The translations under genes and the position numbers were made by a program. A model generated the notes under the pieces. That model had not been told where the DNA came from and ran no database searches. It saw nothing but the letters and a program-made list of their open reading frames with translations. From Canna indica (lineage: Eukaryota > Streptophyta > Magnoliopsida > Zingiberales > Cannaceae), in the NCBI GenBank assembly GCA_034359265.1, contig CP136890.1, positions 41,328,501 to 41,392,500 of the forward strand: 64,000 nucleotides of DNA, given 5' to 3'. Shown here piece after piece: positions 44,747 to 56,209 of this stretch. How positions within the stretch are numbered: the stretch's first letter is position 1; the number at the start of each line of letters is the position of its first letter.

Positions 44747-45115
44747 GACTAATTCAGGGTGTGTGGAGAGATTTAGGATTTACTGAGTTTACAAGTAAGA
44801 AGAAGAACTTCATGTCTTACAAGCTGTATGATTGATTTAGTCAAAGTTATTCAAAATCTGACTAATTCAGGGTGTGTGGTGAGATTTTGAATAATTTTGA
44901 CTATGCTGTAATTTTCTGTTACAATCTTCATGTCTACTCTCCCCCTTATTCATCTCACCAACTTATTCAAAATCTGACTAATTCAGGCTGTGTGGTGAGA
45001 TTTACTACTTTAATCTTCAAGTCTTACAAGTTGGTGAGATTTTGAATAATTTTGACTATGCTGTAATTTTCTCTTACAATCTTCATGTCTACTCTCCCCC
45101 TTATTTCAGTTATTT
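44747..45115. repeat. Tandem repeat of ~115-155 bp
   Basis: 'gactaattcaggnntgtgtgg' recurs at 44747, 44860 and 44976. A longer stretch starting 'gagattttgaataattttg' and ending 'ctctcccccttatt' recurs at about 44881 and 45037. Confidence 0.85.
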
Positions 45116-46490
45116 CGATCCAAAGCTTAATCATTCATCGTCAATTATCATATCCTACTTTATACTTAATAACATCACCCACTTACCCCTATCTCTTACA
45201 AGTTAAACTGAGTATGATTGATTGATTAACGTCTTGAAGAGGGCATAAAATGGCATTGCTCTCCTTTGTCAAACCAAACAAAGGTAATGGAATGGCTATT
45301 TTGCTCAACCAAAATATATATATCTTATGAACTTTGTTTTTGTGGATTTATTGGAATATTTCCTTGTAATTATAATGTATTCACAGGCAAAAGAATGCAA
45401 GTTGACTGATCTCTATTATTCTGCAGGATGATTAATCTAACTGATGAGCTGACTATAGTCACTGCACCAAATTTAAAGCATATCCAGGCAAATTTAAAGT
45501 ATATTCAGGAGTGCACTAATAAAAGATATGTTTCCATGCGGCAACTTTTTATTTCAATGACTAATGTGATCAATCTATCATTAGCTAAGTTTGTCACAAA
45601 TTTAATGCGATTAATGTTATCAATCTATCATTAGCTAAGTTTATGTAATCATGTTGGTAATGTATTCTAATTTTAGCTAAACAAGTCTTATTGGATCTCA
45701 AGCCCTTCTTGTCAGAAGAAAAACTTTTAGTATCCATAGCTGCAAGAATTGAGTTAAAAGATTTGCATGTTTGTTTTAAAATTTTGATTTTCTTTCTCAT
45801 ATTCTCTTATAACCGTTCAAATCTATGTTGAATTTTGAAAGTTACCCTTTATTTGGTGAAACAATATGCATTTTAGTTTGTTTCTATTTATCACTATTCT
45901 AGTAGTTTTGCCTTATTAGAAACTATTTGTAAAGGTTCGGAAAAAAATTAATATTACATATGTTAGGTTGTTATGAGACATAAAAATGGTTAAATTATTA
46001 TTTAGATATATATTTGTCATTGTTTATGGAAGTAGTTGCTCACTTGGTTGTTGTGAAGTGAATCCATATTATTGAGATAGATCAGTGTTAGTTCTTCTTC
46101 ATTTTCATTTGGGCATACAACTTCAATTCACCACATAAATCATTTCTCAGCCACTTGGCATTTTAGATCTCTACATCGAGTTTTGTCTATGTTTTCAAAG
46201 TCAGGCAGTCTGATATGTAATCAACTTGAGTTTGAGAGGGGGACATTGAGAGTTTTGATATCTATTATATTGTTCGTGGAGTCTATTGTACATCTCCTCT
46301 ATAGATATATTAAGTTAATAAAATAGATATGATTTAAGGTTTTTTCCTTTCACACCCATGATGTGAATTAGTCGATGGAAACATGCAAAGCACAGTTTAT
46401 AGATTAAGACTAATTCACATTGGGAAAAAAATTTGAAGGGCACCTCTGATATAGTAGTATTTCCACTTTTTATAGACAGAACTAGGAAAA
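45116..46490. other. AT-rich stretch without recognised gene
   Basis: No coding homology seen. Possible exon-like pieces after 'ctgcag' at 45426 lead nowhere. 'atcaatctatcattagctaag' is repeated at 45570 and 45619. Confidence 0.45.
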
Positions 46491-46497
46491 TTTTGAT

Positions 46498-46680
46498 TTG
46501 TTAGAAGTAGGGTGTAGTAAAAAAAATTTTATTAGCATTTTCTTTCACCTAAAATGCTCTAACGGGTGGAGTAATAAGTCCTTCGATAATTTGCTTGAAA
46601 TGCTAAGTCTTGCGTTACCTCCTGAAGTAGGATGGAATAATAAGTCCTTCGATATTGATAGATGTTCTCCAGCAACATGA
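46498..46680 (+). pseudogene. Possible Tnp2-type transposase fragment
   Basis: Encodes LKCSNGWSNKSFDNLLEMLSLALP and a partial repeat of WNNKSFD. This resembles the segment upstream of the Tnp2 domain in CACTA transposases (NGWSNKSF...LLELL). It is very short and has no flanking homology, so the call is tentative. Confidence 0.45.
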
Positions 46681-46834
46681 GGCAAACATGATCAATCAAT
46701 TAGGTTCTTGAACTTTAATCTAAAGCTGTTATGCATACTTCTTGACTGCAGGTAATTGAGGAATTTGGATCGTTTAGCAATTATTGCTGGAGCTTTGTCA
46801 ACCACAAACCAATTATAAATGGAGAAGGGCGAGG

Positions 46835-47640
46835 ACAAAAAAAGCAAAGAAGCCCAATAAAAATAGTGTTGAGGACAAAAAAGCAAATAAGCCCAATAAA
46901 AAAGAGAAAATTGCAAGATCGCAGGGGACCACACGATAGCAAAGGAAGGAGGTCGCCGCACCGACATAGCACCAGATATGGTGAATGCACCCCACTGAAC
47001 ACTAAAAGGGAGATGATTCTCCAAGAAATTTACAACCTGCAACTTCTCAACCCCAGCAATGTCGGGAAGCAAAATGTCCTGTATAACGCCGACAAAAGTA
47101 AGAAGTACGAATTTCACCGCACCTATAGGCATACCACCGAGGAATGTGTAGTGCTTCGAGACTAGATCGAGCACTTGATATGGGAAGGCCGACTCGAGGA
47201 CAAAAAAGATAGAGTTGAGGACAAAAAAACAAAGAAACACTATAAAAAGGGAGAAGGGTGAGATCGCCGGGGACCACACGGCAGCAAAGAAAGGAGGTCA
47301 CCGCACCGACCTAGCGCAAGATGTGGTGAATACTTCCCACTAAACACCAAAAGGGAGACGATTCTCCAAGGAATTTACAACATGCAACTTCGCAACCCCA
47401 GCAACGTCGGCAAGCAAAATGTCCCATTTAACGCCGGTAGAAGTAAGAAGTACGAATTCCACTGCACCTATAGGCACACCACCGAGGAATGTGTAGTGAT
47501 CAGAGACTAGATCGAGCACTTGATACGGGAAGGCCGACTCGATTGCTACATTAGTCACAGAAGAAGCCATAATCAAAACTGAAACGGGGCCGATGCCAAC
47601 ACTCTTAGCATTGAAGTATAACAGGCCTAAGCCTACCATG
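46835..47640 (+). pseudogene. gag: Tat-like Gag C-terminal region, tandemly duplicated
   Basis: Two copies of a ~345-bp unit (about 46835-47190 and 47195-47540). Each encodes a piece matching the Tat-group Gag C-terminus: TPLNTKREMILQEIYNL, KSKKYEFHRTYRHTTEEC, then DQIEHLI-like sequence. The first Cys of the usual C-EFHRDHGH--EEC finger is Tyr in copy 1. Stops occur in both copies, often at Gln codons. Downstream sequence is Glu/Thr-rich (IATLVTEEAIIKTETGP). Tat-type Gag is a structural protein; this copy cannot be functional. Confidence 0.75.
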
Positions 47641-47673
47641 CCCTAAGGCAATAAATCATAATCAAGGGTTACA

Positions 47674-48049
47674 AGGATAATCGAGATTGGCACATCCGAA
47701 CTTATCCTATAACAAAGAAACTCGGGAGCAATCGAGATTTGCCCGTCCGAACTTGCTCCACGAGACGTGAAGGAACAATTGGGATTCACCCGTTTGAACT
47801 TGTCCCTTTAAGATATCACAAGAATAATAAGGATTTACTCGTCTGAACTTATTCCATGAGACGCGAAGGAACAATTGGGATTCGCCCGTCCGAACTTGTC
47901 CCTTTAAGATATCATAGGAATAATCAGGATTTGCTCGTCCGAACTTGTTCCACGAGGAAACACAGGAACAATTGGGATTTGCCCATCCGAACTTGTTCCA
48001 AATAGATAACGTAGGAATAATCGAGATTCGCCCATCCGAACTTATTCCT
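47674..48049. repeat. ~50-60-bp tandem array of stem-loop units
   Basis: Eight units, each 'RGRAYAA - 21 bases including ATT.GCCC.TCCGAAC - TTRTYCY'. In most units the end heptamers pair: AGGATAA/TTATCCT (47674), GGAGCAA/TTGCTCC (47725), AGGAACAA/TTGTTCC (47964) and AGGAATAA/TTATTCCT (48013). Linkers such as 'ctttaagatatca' alternate between units. Confidence 0.85.
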
Positions 48050-48060
48050 TTAAACACATG

Positions 48061-48383
48061 TTGGGAATTAACCATCCAACCTTACGGGCTAAGCCCGCAA
48101 TCCGGCTCCTAGCCGAGCCTCTCCGTCATTCATAAAGATATGTCGCAATATGACCTAAGTCAAGTGTCTCCTACGGTGTCTTAGGGATGTCTTTATTGGG
48201 AACACTACAACATCCAATACCCGATCCCAACTCCTAGACCCGTAACATCATAAACCCATGAGATTTTATTTCATGCACAAAACTTAACTTGTTGGTTCTT
48301 CAACAGATTATGCTGCCCCTTGAATTTTAATTATGCAATTAAAATTATCATCAACAAAATTACGGTTTTATTTTCAGTTTACT
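48061..48383. other. Non-coding stretch after the stem-loop array
   Basis: No gene seen. It could be untranslated Tat-element sequence or part of the neighbouring minus-strand LTR-like segment. The palindrome 'taattttaattgcataattaaaatta' lies near 48325-48350. Confidence 0.4.
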
Positions 48384-49790
48384 GTTGGGCCCGAAACTGG
48401 TGCACCCAAGGCAAAGCTGTCTTCTAAAGTGTGACCTATGGATCCAGACTATATTTTCTGGTCGAAATTATAGGTTACACGACTATGTTCAATAAACTAT
48501 ACACATCACAACAATGTTTTCAAAATCAGCTCAGAATCAACAACTCAGCATGAAATTTCAGCAAGATTAAGTTTTCAGCAAACTATGGTAATTAATCCGA
48601 AATTCACAGAAATTAAACGTTTAATTACCATTAAAATAGAATTATAAAATTTGAGATAAACCTCACATCATACATATTTATTAAACAAGACTAGCAAGAA
48701 TCAATATCATCTTTTAACAAGAATCAAGCTTCATGATCAAGAACCCACATCAAGAACACATATGACATTAAGATCAAATCCTATCTTTGAAAACCATGAT
48801 TACTATCCAAAAATCACAAATTAATTACAAAGCATGCATTATCATATAGAAACCTAAGTCGGTAAGCAGTTCAAAGCATAGATCTCAAAAAAATACACAA
48901 GACTCCTCTCTTAGGCATTTCATCAAACACCTTGAGGGCACCCCGTTCCTTCACCTTGGCCGAGCATCCCTAGGGTCATCCTAGGGTTACCGAGCCCCAT
49001 AGGGGGGATTTCGGGTCTCCTCTTTCATGGAAACACGAGAAAACGATGAGAAACTTCAAGAAATGACGGAAAAATCCGTCAAGAACTCTCAACCTCCAAG
49101 AACGGCTCAAGAACATGAGAAAAACCCAAGAAAGGAGGGGTAAAACCACTCACACCCGATTGGGAAGAAAGAATTAGAGAAGGACTTCCAAGCGGCGGCC
49201 TCCGAATCCGACCTCAAAGGGGGCGGCTCGACTCAACAAGGGGCGGCGGCTCCACCTCAAGTCGGATGCTCCAAGAGAGGGGAAGAGGGGAGGTTTGGCT
49301 CGGCGGCTCCTCTCTTCCTCAAGGCTCGGCAGCTGGCTCGACGGCTCCAAGAGGGGGAAGGAGAGGGACGGCTAGCTCCTGTCTTCCTCAAACGGCTGGC
49401 GAGGGGGGGGGGGGGGGGGGGGGGGTTATACTCCTCTCCTCAACCCTAAATCCACTAATCCTCTTAACAAATCCGCATCCGCCTTGAGTCTGAGTCCAAC
49501 CCGTTAACCCGCTAACCCGCTAGCTCAAAATAATTCTATGCTAATTACAATCATCAATCATATGCACACCCATGCATTATAATTTAATAAATCAAGCACA
49601 CGCAACAGAATAATTAAATAAATTTTTATCTACGAAGGGAAGGAAATTGCAAAATTCAAACTCCCACTTACCCGAGCTCGCAAGCTCGTACTGGATTATG
49701 AGTCGACTCGGCTCGACCTCGAACTAGCTCGCTAGGCTGACAATCATAAATAAGAATAGAAAAGAAACATTAATATCTAGGATATTACAA
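48384..49790 (-). mobile_element. LTR-like segment, minus strand
   Basis: The right edge on the minus strand begins TGTAATATCCTAG, like the TGTAAGACCC start of chromovirus LTRs. The left edge reads TGTTGGGCCC on the plus strand, giving TG...CA ends. Sequence such as 'gctcggccaaggtgaagg' on the minus strand is reminiscent of those LTRs. I found no convincing target duplication and no internal region, so both edges are tentative. It interrupts the Tat-like element between gag and protease. Confidence 0.45.
49403..49425. repeat. 23-base G homopolymer
   Basis: An unbroken run of 23 G within the minus-strand LTR-like segment. Confidence 0.9.
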
Positions 49791-49819
49791 ATCAACACAG
49801 CGGTAGAACATATTTGCCG

Positions 49820-50200
49820 AACAATGAAATCTGTGGAGTCATCAATCACATAGCCAGGGGATTCAAGGGAAGAGGTGAGACAAGCTTGGCCAAAAAAAGG
49901 TCTCCCCGAGTCATCATGGTAGTTGACTCACCCGCATATGTTCCGCGCTAGAACTCGGTAATATTGTTCTACAAATCTGACTTCCAGGAAATTGATAAAA
50001 ATCTGCATTATCATGTTGTTATTTCTGTAATCACTGTCAACTTTATTGTTAGAAAAGTTCTGGTGGACAAGGGGAGCTCAACCGACATCTTGTTCCACTC
50101 AAAATTCACGATGATGCAATTGGCTGAAGCTTCACTCCACCCATACAATGGCGACCTTGTTGGGTTCTCAAAGAGCGAGTTAACATCCTAGGATATATGT
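49820..50200 (+). pseudogene. Tat-like Gag end and aspartic protease
   Basis: The first part (NEICGVINHIARGFKGRGETSLAKKR) resembles the Gag C-terminus preceding protease in Tat elements. The protease core follows: VLVDKGSSTDILF, with the catalytic Asp followed by Lys-Gly rather than Asn-Gly, then PYNGDLVGFS. A TAG at 49950 and a stop after ELTS at 50190 break the frame. RT is absent: Copia sequence on the other strand begins within about 50 bases. Confidence 0.75.
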
Positions 50201-50224
50201 AGCTAAGGACGACGTTTGATTCAC

Positions 50225-51158
50225 AACCGACAATCGAACTACTGCTGTGATAATGATTTTGTGAATGGATCTGCTATGTTGTCCTTCGTATCGACGTGTT
50301 CGACATTTATATCACCTCGTCCAATGATCTCTCTGATCAGGTGATACCGCCTTAGGATGTGTTTTGACTTGTGATGGGATCTAGATTCCTTTGCTTGAGC
50401 AACAACCCCAGTAGTATCACAATAAATAGGGATTGGACCGGCAACCTCAGGAACAACACCCAATTCAATGATAAACTTCTTTATCCACACTCCTTCCTTT
50501 GCGGCTTCGCTTGCAGCGATGTACTCAGCTTCTGTCACCGAGTTGCCCACAGTGCCTTGCTTGGAATTCTACAGCATACTGCGCCACAATTCGGAGTAAA
50601 TACATACCCCGATTTGGATTTACTATCATCAGAGTCTGATTGGAAGCTAGAATTAGTGTAGCCTTCTAGTTTGAAATTGGACCCACCATAAATTAGGAGA
50701 ACATCTTTAGTTCTTCTCAAGTACTTAAGAATGTTGTTCACACTTTCCAATGTTCCTCTCAAGAATGTACTTGAAATCGGCTAGTTACCCCCATGGCATA
50801 AGCCACATCAGGCCAAGTACAAAGCATCTCATACATGATGGATCCAACTACCGAAGCATTGGAGATCTCACTCATCATTTTCCTCTCCTCAGGTGTCTTA
50901 GGTGACATCCTTCTGGAAAGAGTGATGCCATGACTCATAGGCAAGTAAACTCTTTTACTGCCTTTCATGCTAAACCTTTTTAGCACGGTAATCGAGACTA
51001 GGACAAACCAAGCATCCTACTAGATCTATCCCTATAGATCTTAATGCCGAGTACATAGGATCCTTCACCCAAGTCTTTCATGGAGAAGATTTTGGATAAC
51101 TATGCTTTCACTCACTGGAGCATGGGAATATCATTCCCAATGAGCAATATGTCATCTA
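50225..51158 (-). pseudogene. pol: Outer Copia: RT C-terminus and RNase H
   Basis: Read from 51158 downwards: RT active-site remainder DDILLIGND, then MKDLGEGSYVLGIKI-type sequence with a stop, then SKTPEE-like and MYEMLCTWPDVAYA segments. RNase H follows at 50550-50239 (TEAEYIAASEAAKEGVWIKKF, DTTGVVAQAKESRSH, HLIREIIGRGDINVEHV). The frame changes twice. The YVDD motif is split: LLYV lies at about 61496, across the nested element 51164-61495. The 3' end of this outer element has been lost near 50225. Confidence 0.9.
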
Positions 51159-51163
51159 CACAT

Positions 51164-52524
51164 TGTTGATGAAATGGCCACATTAGAGGGAGGGGGGGGG
51201 GGGGGTTTGAATAGTGTGTTAACTAAACTTTTCGCCTAATTTCGATTTTATCGAATTCAAGTGTTTCTTATAACTTAGATAATGCACTAATTTGAATAGC
51301 AAGCGGAAGCAATAAATAAGACAATTAAACACAACCAAAAAAGCAATGTGCGGAAACAAGTAAGTATAGCAATTAAGGCACAATCACAATAGGCAATGCA
51401 AACACGATCGATTTATAGTGGTTCGACCCCAATGCCTACTCCACTACCTAAGCACCCCACTTAGGATTTTCAAAATAAACTTTACTAGATTAATTATTTC
51501 CTTACAAACAGGACATTTTCACCGGAGAGTCTCCGCTCTCACACCGAAGACACTTGCACACCCGAAAGTCTCCGCCTTCCTACCGAGAGCACTCTCACAC
51601 CTCAAATCTAAAAGACAACAATAGTAATCCTAGTAATCCAAGTTTACACCGGTGGATTTAAACCTCAAACACCAAGGCTACCACCCAATTTCAAGACATA
51701 ACAACCTAGGTCTTCACAAGTTAAAATACAATTAAATAAACAAGAAAATACACAACTTAATGGAGCAATAAATCAAACCACTTTTACTTAGCTCCAAACA
51801 ATGAATCCAAGCTCCTCTTGATGCCTTGATGATGAATCAAATCAAGCTTGAAGGCAAACTTAAGAAAGACAAGGTGGAAAGCTAGGGTTTCTCCAAGTAA
51901 TGGCTCAATGAAAGCTTGGAAATAATCAAGGATGGCTCAATGGAGTTTAGGAGTGATCAAAAGTGTCGAAGGAAGACTGGGACATCAATATTTATAGAGC
52001 CATTAAGTGTGCTCGGGTGAAACATTTCTCAACGGCTCGAAATAGAGTTGTTTTCGCCCGCCGATCGCAAGTCCGGTCGATCGTCGATCGATCGATCATG
52101 CGACCTACCGAGCGACCGAAGCTCTATTGTGCTTTCTGGGCTCATTTCGGTCGACCGGTCAATCGATCGGCCAAAGAGTATCGGTACTCTACGTAGTGTA
52201 CCTGTACTCTATAGTGAGTTTCAGCTGGTTTCTTTCTTCGGTTCGGGTTTTAGATTACGGGTTTGGTTCTTTAATGGTCTTAGCATCATAAATAGGATTT
52301 TATAATTTATCTAAACACTCTAAACCTAAACTCTATCTTCCCGATGAAACCGAGCGCGTCGACCAATGTCCTTCCGATTTTCGGATTTCTGCGATATTTT
52401 CGATCGTGGACGTCGTGCGCTAACCAATATGGAACCTGAAAATATTTCTTAATGAAATATTAGTTTCATGTTTGTTATCATAAAAATCGAGATTAAGACG
52501 AAGGTAGAAAACCTTAGGCCAACA
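51164..52524 (-). repeat. Copia 3' LTR (1361 bp)
   Basis: TGTTGATGAAATGG to AGGCCAACA. It includes a 14-base G run (51192-51205), TATAAATA on the minus strand (51996-51989) and a short palindrome block (52055-52175). Confidence 0.9.
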
Positions 52525-52540
52525 ATCTCCCCCTTTTTGA
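52525..52540 (-). other. Polypurine tract of Copia element
   Basis: The minus strand reads TCAAAAAGGGGGAGAT directly before the 3' LTR. Confidence 0.85.
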
Positions 52541-55500
52541 TGATGACAAACATCCTTAAAAACATATATACAATTAAGCATAAAAGATATCAACCATGAG
52601 ATTTTTCCCCCTATCAACATGCATATCTATGAAAATAAACTTCCCCTATCTATATGGATGATTTTCCTATATTTTTTTTTCCTTTTTACCTATATTTTCT
52701 TTCTCCCTTTTAACATCAATAAAAAAGGACGAGAAAAGTCAGACATGGTTAAAGTTGGGACTCGAAAACTAGTTTTTATGAAAACGAAGTCAACCAACAT
52801 GGTCAAGGGACAAAAACAAAACATCGAATAAGAGACTAAGTCATACATGATAGCATTTGAAGATAAATAAATTTCAAGTTTAGAAATCATGTATAAGCTC
52901 AAGTATGGATATTTGCAAGTATTAGTCTAAATATCAAAAAACTATTTTAGAAATTATTTTTCTCAGGTAATAGTGAGAATGATACCATAAGTGAATTTAA
53001 AATATCATATTTCAAGTCTCATTTGAAAATCTTATGAAAATTTAAAGTATCGAAAAAATGAGCAACTTGAGAAGAGTGATACTTTAGTGACATTTTCATA
53101 AACAAATGGATTTTTTCAAAATGTTTCTAGATTTGATTCAAAATTTCTAGATACCAAGATATGGTCATCTAAAGAATGTGTATCAAGTTTGAAGTGAAAA
53201 CAATATTGTTTGATCAAAATATGAACTTAGCACGATTTCATTCAAAGTAGGCATGAAAATATGAAAATGGCTGAGTATCAAATTTTGCTATCTACTCATG
53301 TCTTCTCAAGTTTAGGTACCTAAATATCTAACATGAGTGAATCTAAGTATATGAGTCAAGTTTGGGCTGAAAAAAAAATTTCTAAGTCACTTTGTTGGCT
53401 TAGGTCAAAGGGATACTTAAGTATATAAAAATCAAACTCTTAAATCCGTATTAAATCATGTCCTTGATGAAATTTTTTGAAACTTTAACCGGAGAAACTA
53501 GTTTTTTCAAGGAATCTACAGATTCAAGAATCAGTAAAAAATTAGTTTTCTATAAATTCTTAAAATTCTTGAAAGTCCAATGGTATTTTCGTACATTTTA
53601 GATATTTTTTTTCAAAAGTTGTCAATTTTGCTTCAAACTTTCCAGACATCGCTGAATGATCATTTAAGATGCGTGTGTCAAGTTTGAGCTCAAAATGAAT
53701 TTTCTCTAAATTCATTTTTAAACTTATCTCGATTCCAATCAAAAACTCATTTTTAAGATATTGCTCAAGGTATCAAAATCATTTTTAGAAATGAGTTCAC
53801 TCAATGAATAGTGAGAACGATATTAGAAATTAAATCAAAATAGTATGCACAAAATTTCATTTGAAGTTTTCGATGAAAAATCAAAGTATCGAAAAAATTG
53901 ATTTTTCAAGAGGGCGATACTTAAGCATTTCTGAAATCCAACTTTAAAATTCCACTATAAATCAGATTCTTTATGAAACTTTTTGAAATTTTTACTGGAG
54001 AAACTAGATTTTTCAATGAAGATGTAGTTTCAAGAATCAGTTAAAAATGATTTTTTTTACATTTTTCTAGAAATAATTGACAAAGCTAAAATTTCAATGG
54101 CACTTTCATAATTTTCTGTTATTTTTTAAAACTTGTTCAGTTTTCATTCAAACTTTTATGACACTATATAATGGTTATGTAAGGAGTGTATGTCAAATTT
54201 GAAATGAAGATTATGTGCTTAACCCCCTGTTTGGATTGAGGTTAAAGGAGGGGAGGGGAAGGGAAAGGAAGGGAGGGGAATTTTTTCCCTTGTTTGGTTT
54301 TCTAATTTTAATGGAGGAGAAAGGTATTGGGGGGAAATTATTTACCTTGGTTCCCCTCCAAACCTCAATTTTTTTTTAACCCCGATTTGGGGTTGAATGG
54401 GGGTGAAAAAAATTGTAAACATTCGTCCAAAATAATTTACAAATATACCCTTATTATTTTAATACATATATAAGGTTTTATTAAATTCTAGTGACATCTT
54501 CTTATCTCCATTGAATACAAAGGCAAAAAAAATCCTCTTGTTCTTAATTTCTTCCCTTCATAGTATCTTCTGTCTAATCCTAATATTTGTAGACGGCCAA
54601 AAAAATTCTAATATTTGTAGGAATAGAAATGACAAAAAAAGAAAACATATATATAACACAAAAATAAAAAGGGGTATAATTATCTATTAAATAAAAAAAT
54701 TTCTCATTCCCCTTCTTTCCCCTTACAAAGTACATTCAAACAAGGTTAATTTTTCTCTTCTCTTCCATTCCATTCCCCTTATTAAACTATATCCAAACAA
54801 TGTTAATTTTTTCCTTCCTTTCTCCTCTCCTCCGCTCTCCTCCCCTCCCTTCCCTTCCCTTCCCCTCCCCTTAATGATCTCTATCCAAACATACCCTTAG
54901 GTTAAGATATCAACCTAGCATGGTTTCATTCAAAAATTAAGCTAGTTATCATGAAACTTGCTAAGTGTCAATTTTACCATTTACTCATGGTTTTTCAAAT
55001 TTAAACCTATGAACACCTAACATGAGTAAATCTAAATATGTTCCCCAAATATGGATTGAAAATGAGATATCTAAATTAATTTGTTGACTTGGGTCCACTT
55101 GGTTCAAAAGAAGTTATCATGAAATAGTCTCTATCATTTTATCCATATCCATATAAATTTTTCATTCTAAATGAATAGAAACATGTCATACCAATTCATA
55201 AACATGTTTATGAAGTTTGGACTTAAAATGGAGTGTCCAAGTCGATTTGTTGACTTGGGTCAAACTTTTCAAAGCTTAAATCCTCTAAAGTGATCTAGTT
55301 ATCACCTTGGTCATCCACACAAGAATTTTCAAGTTTAAATACCTAGACTCATGTGATATGTGTATCTAAACATACTTGCCAACCATTAACTCAAAATGAG
55401 GTCTCTAATATGAATTTTAATCTAGAACAAGTTTCATTCTATCAAGAAATCATGAAATTGCCTAAGTTATCAAAATTTTATCTACTCATGAACTTTCATA

Positions 55501-56199
55501 TATTTATCATCCCAAACCAATAATGAGTATAGAGACATCATTAAAGCATGAATATTCAACTATTATACTAAGATTTTTGTAAAATCAAACTCATACCTCA
55601 TTCTTGGAAATTTTCTCAAACTTTTCATTTCCTTTTTCATTTTCTTCATAATAGCCTTCCATTTTCAATAACTTGCAAGTATACTTCATTAGTAGATTTA
55701 ATGAAAATAAAGCTACTAGCAAGCAACACAAACCGAATAGCAAAGAGAAGAATCAAGTATCATTTTCAAAATTCAATTTGCTAAATAGTTTGAAATCCAT
55801 TTCAAAATATATTATCACGAATTCGAAACGAATCAAGAGATCTCAAAATATAAAATATTTGAAAATTAAGATCTCCAACCCTTCCTATTGGTTGAAAACC
55901 AAAAGGCCACAATTAGCTTACGTACGATTTAAAACCGCAAGGTCGCATTAGCCCATTATAGGCTACATAGGTCTCTGAAGAGATCGGGAAATCAAAATTA
56001 AAAATTATTTCATAAAACAAATCGAGAGCACGAAAATCAACTAGAATTAAGCATAGTATCATAATCTTTAACTAAGGCAAAATAATGCAAGTTAGAAAAA
56101 GATACTAGAATAGTTTTGATGCCAACTTTACCTAAGGCATCAAGGTAGCTTGAAGTTACAACCAAGGGAGGATTCATCATTCAAATCAATGGTCAACTT
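52541..56199. other. Non-coding AT-rich interior of the Copia element
   Basis: No pol-like coding sequence in any frame. It is built partly of diverged direct repeats: 'agtatcgaaaaaatga' near 53047 and 53887, 'ggagaaactag' near 53492 and 53998, 'aagaatcagt' near 53527 and 54035, and 'taacatgagtna' near 53329 and 55018. A MITE lies at 54222-54896. Confidence 0.6.
54222..54896. mobile_element. Tourist-like MITE (PIF/Harbinger type)
   Basis: TTA target duplications (54219-54221 and 54897-54899) flank termini ACCCCCTGTTTGGAT and ATCCAAACATACCC. Subterminal purine-rich (gaggggaggggaaggg) and pyrimidine-rich (cccttcccttcccctcccc) arms are complementary. It is 675 bp and non-coding. Confidence 0.7.
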
Positions 56200-56209
56200 C
56201 AACACATCA

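Noticed and set aside
46692..47301. Minus-strand hydrophobic frames suggesting a membrane protein
   Set aside because: Antisense of the duplicated Tat-like Gag region; hydrophobicity comes from complementing Lys/Glu-rich codons, and the frame breaks between the two units.
49266..49487. Open frame of 73 residues, Gly/Arg-rich
   Set aside because: It lies in a minus-strand LTR-like segment and runs through the 23-base G homopolymer; no homology seen.
48384..49790. A complete LTR retrotransposon on the minus strand
   Set aside because: No primer site, purine tract, coding domain or clear target duplication; kept only as an LTR-like segment.
52690..53742. Short frames in the Copia interior
   Set aside because: AT-rich with no conserved motif; the DNA is explained by diverged repeats.
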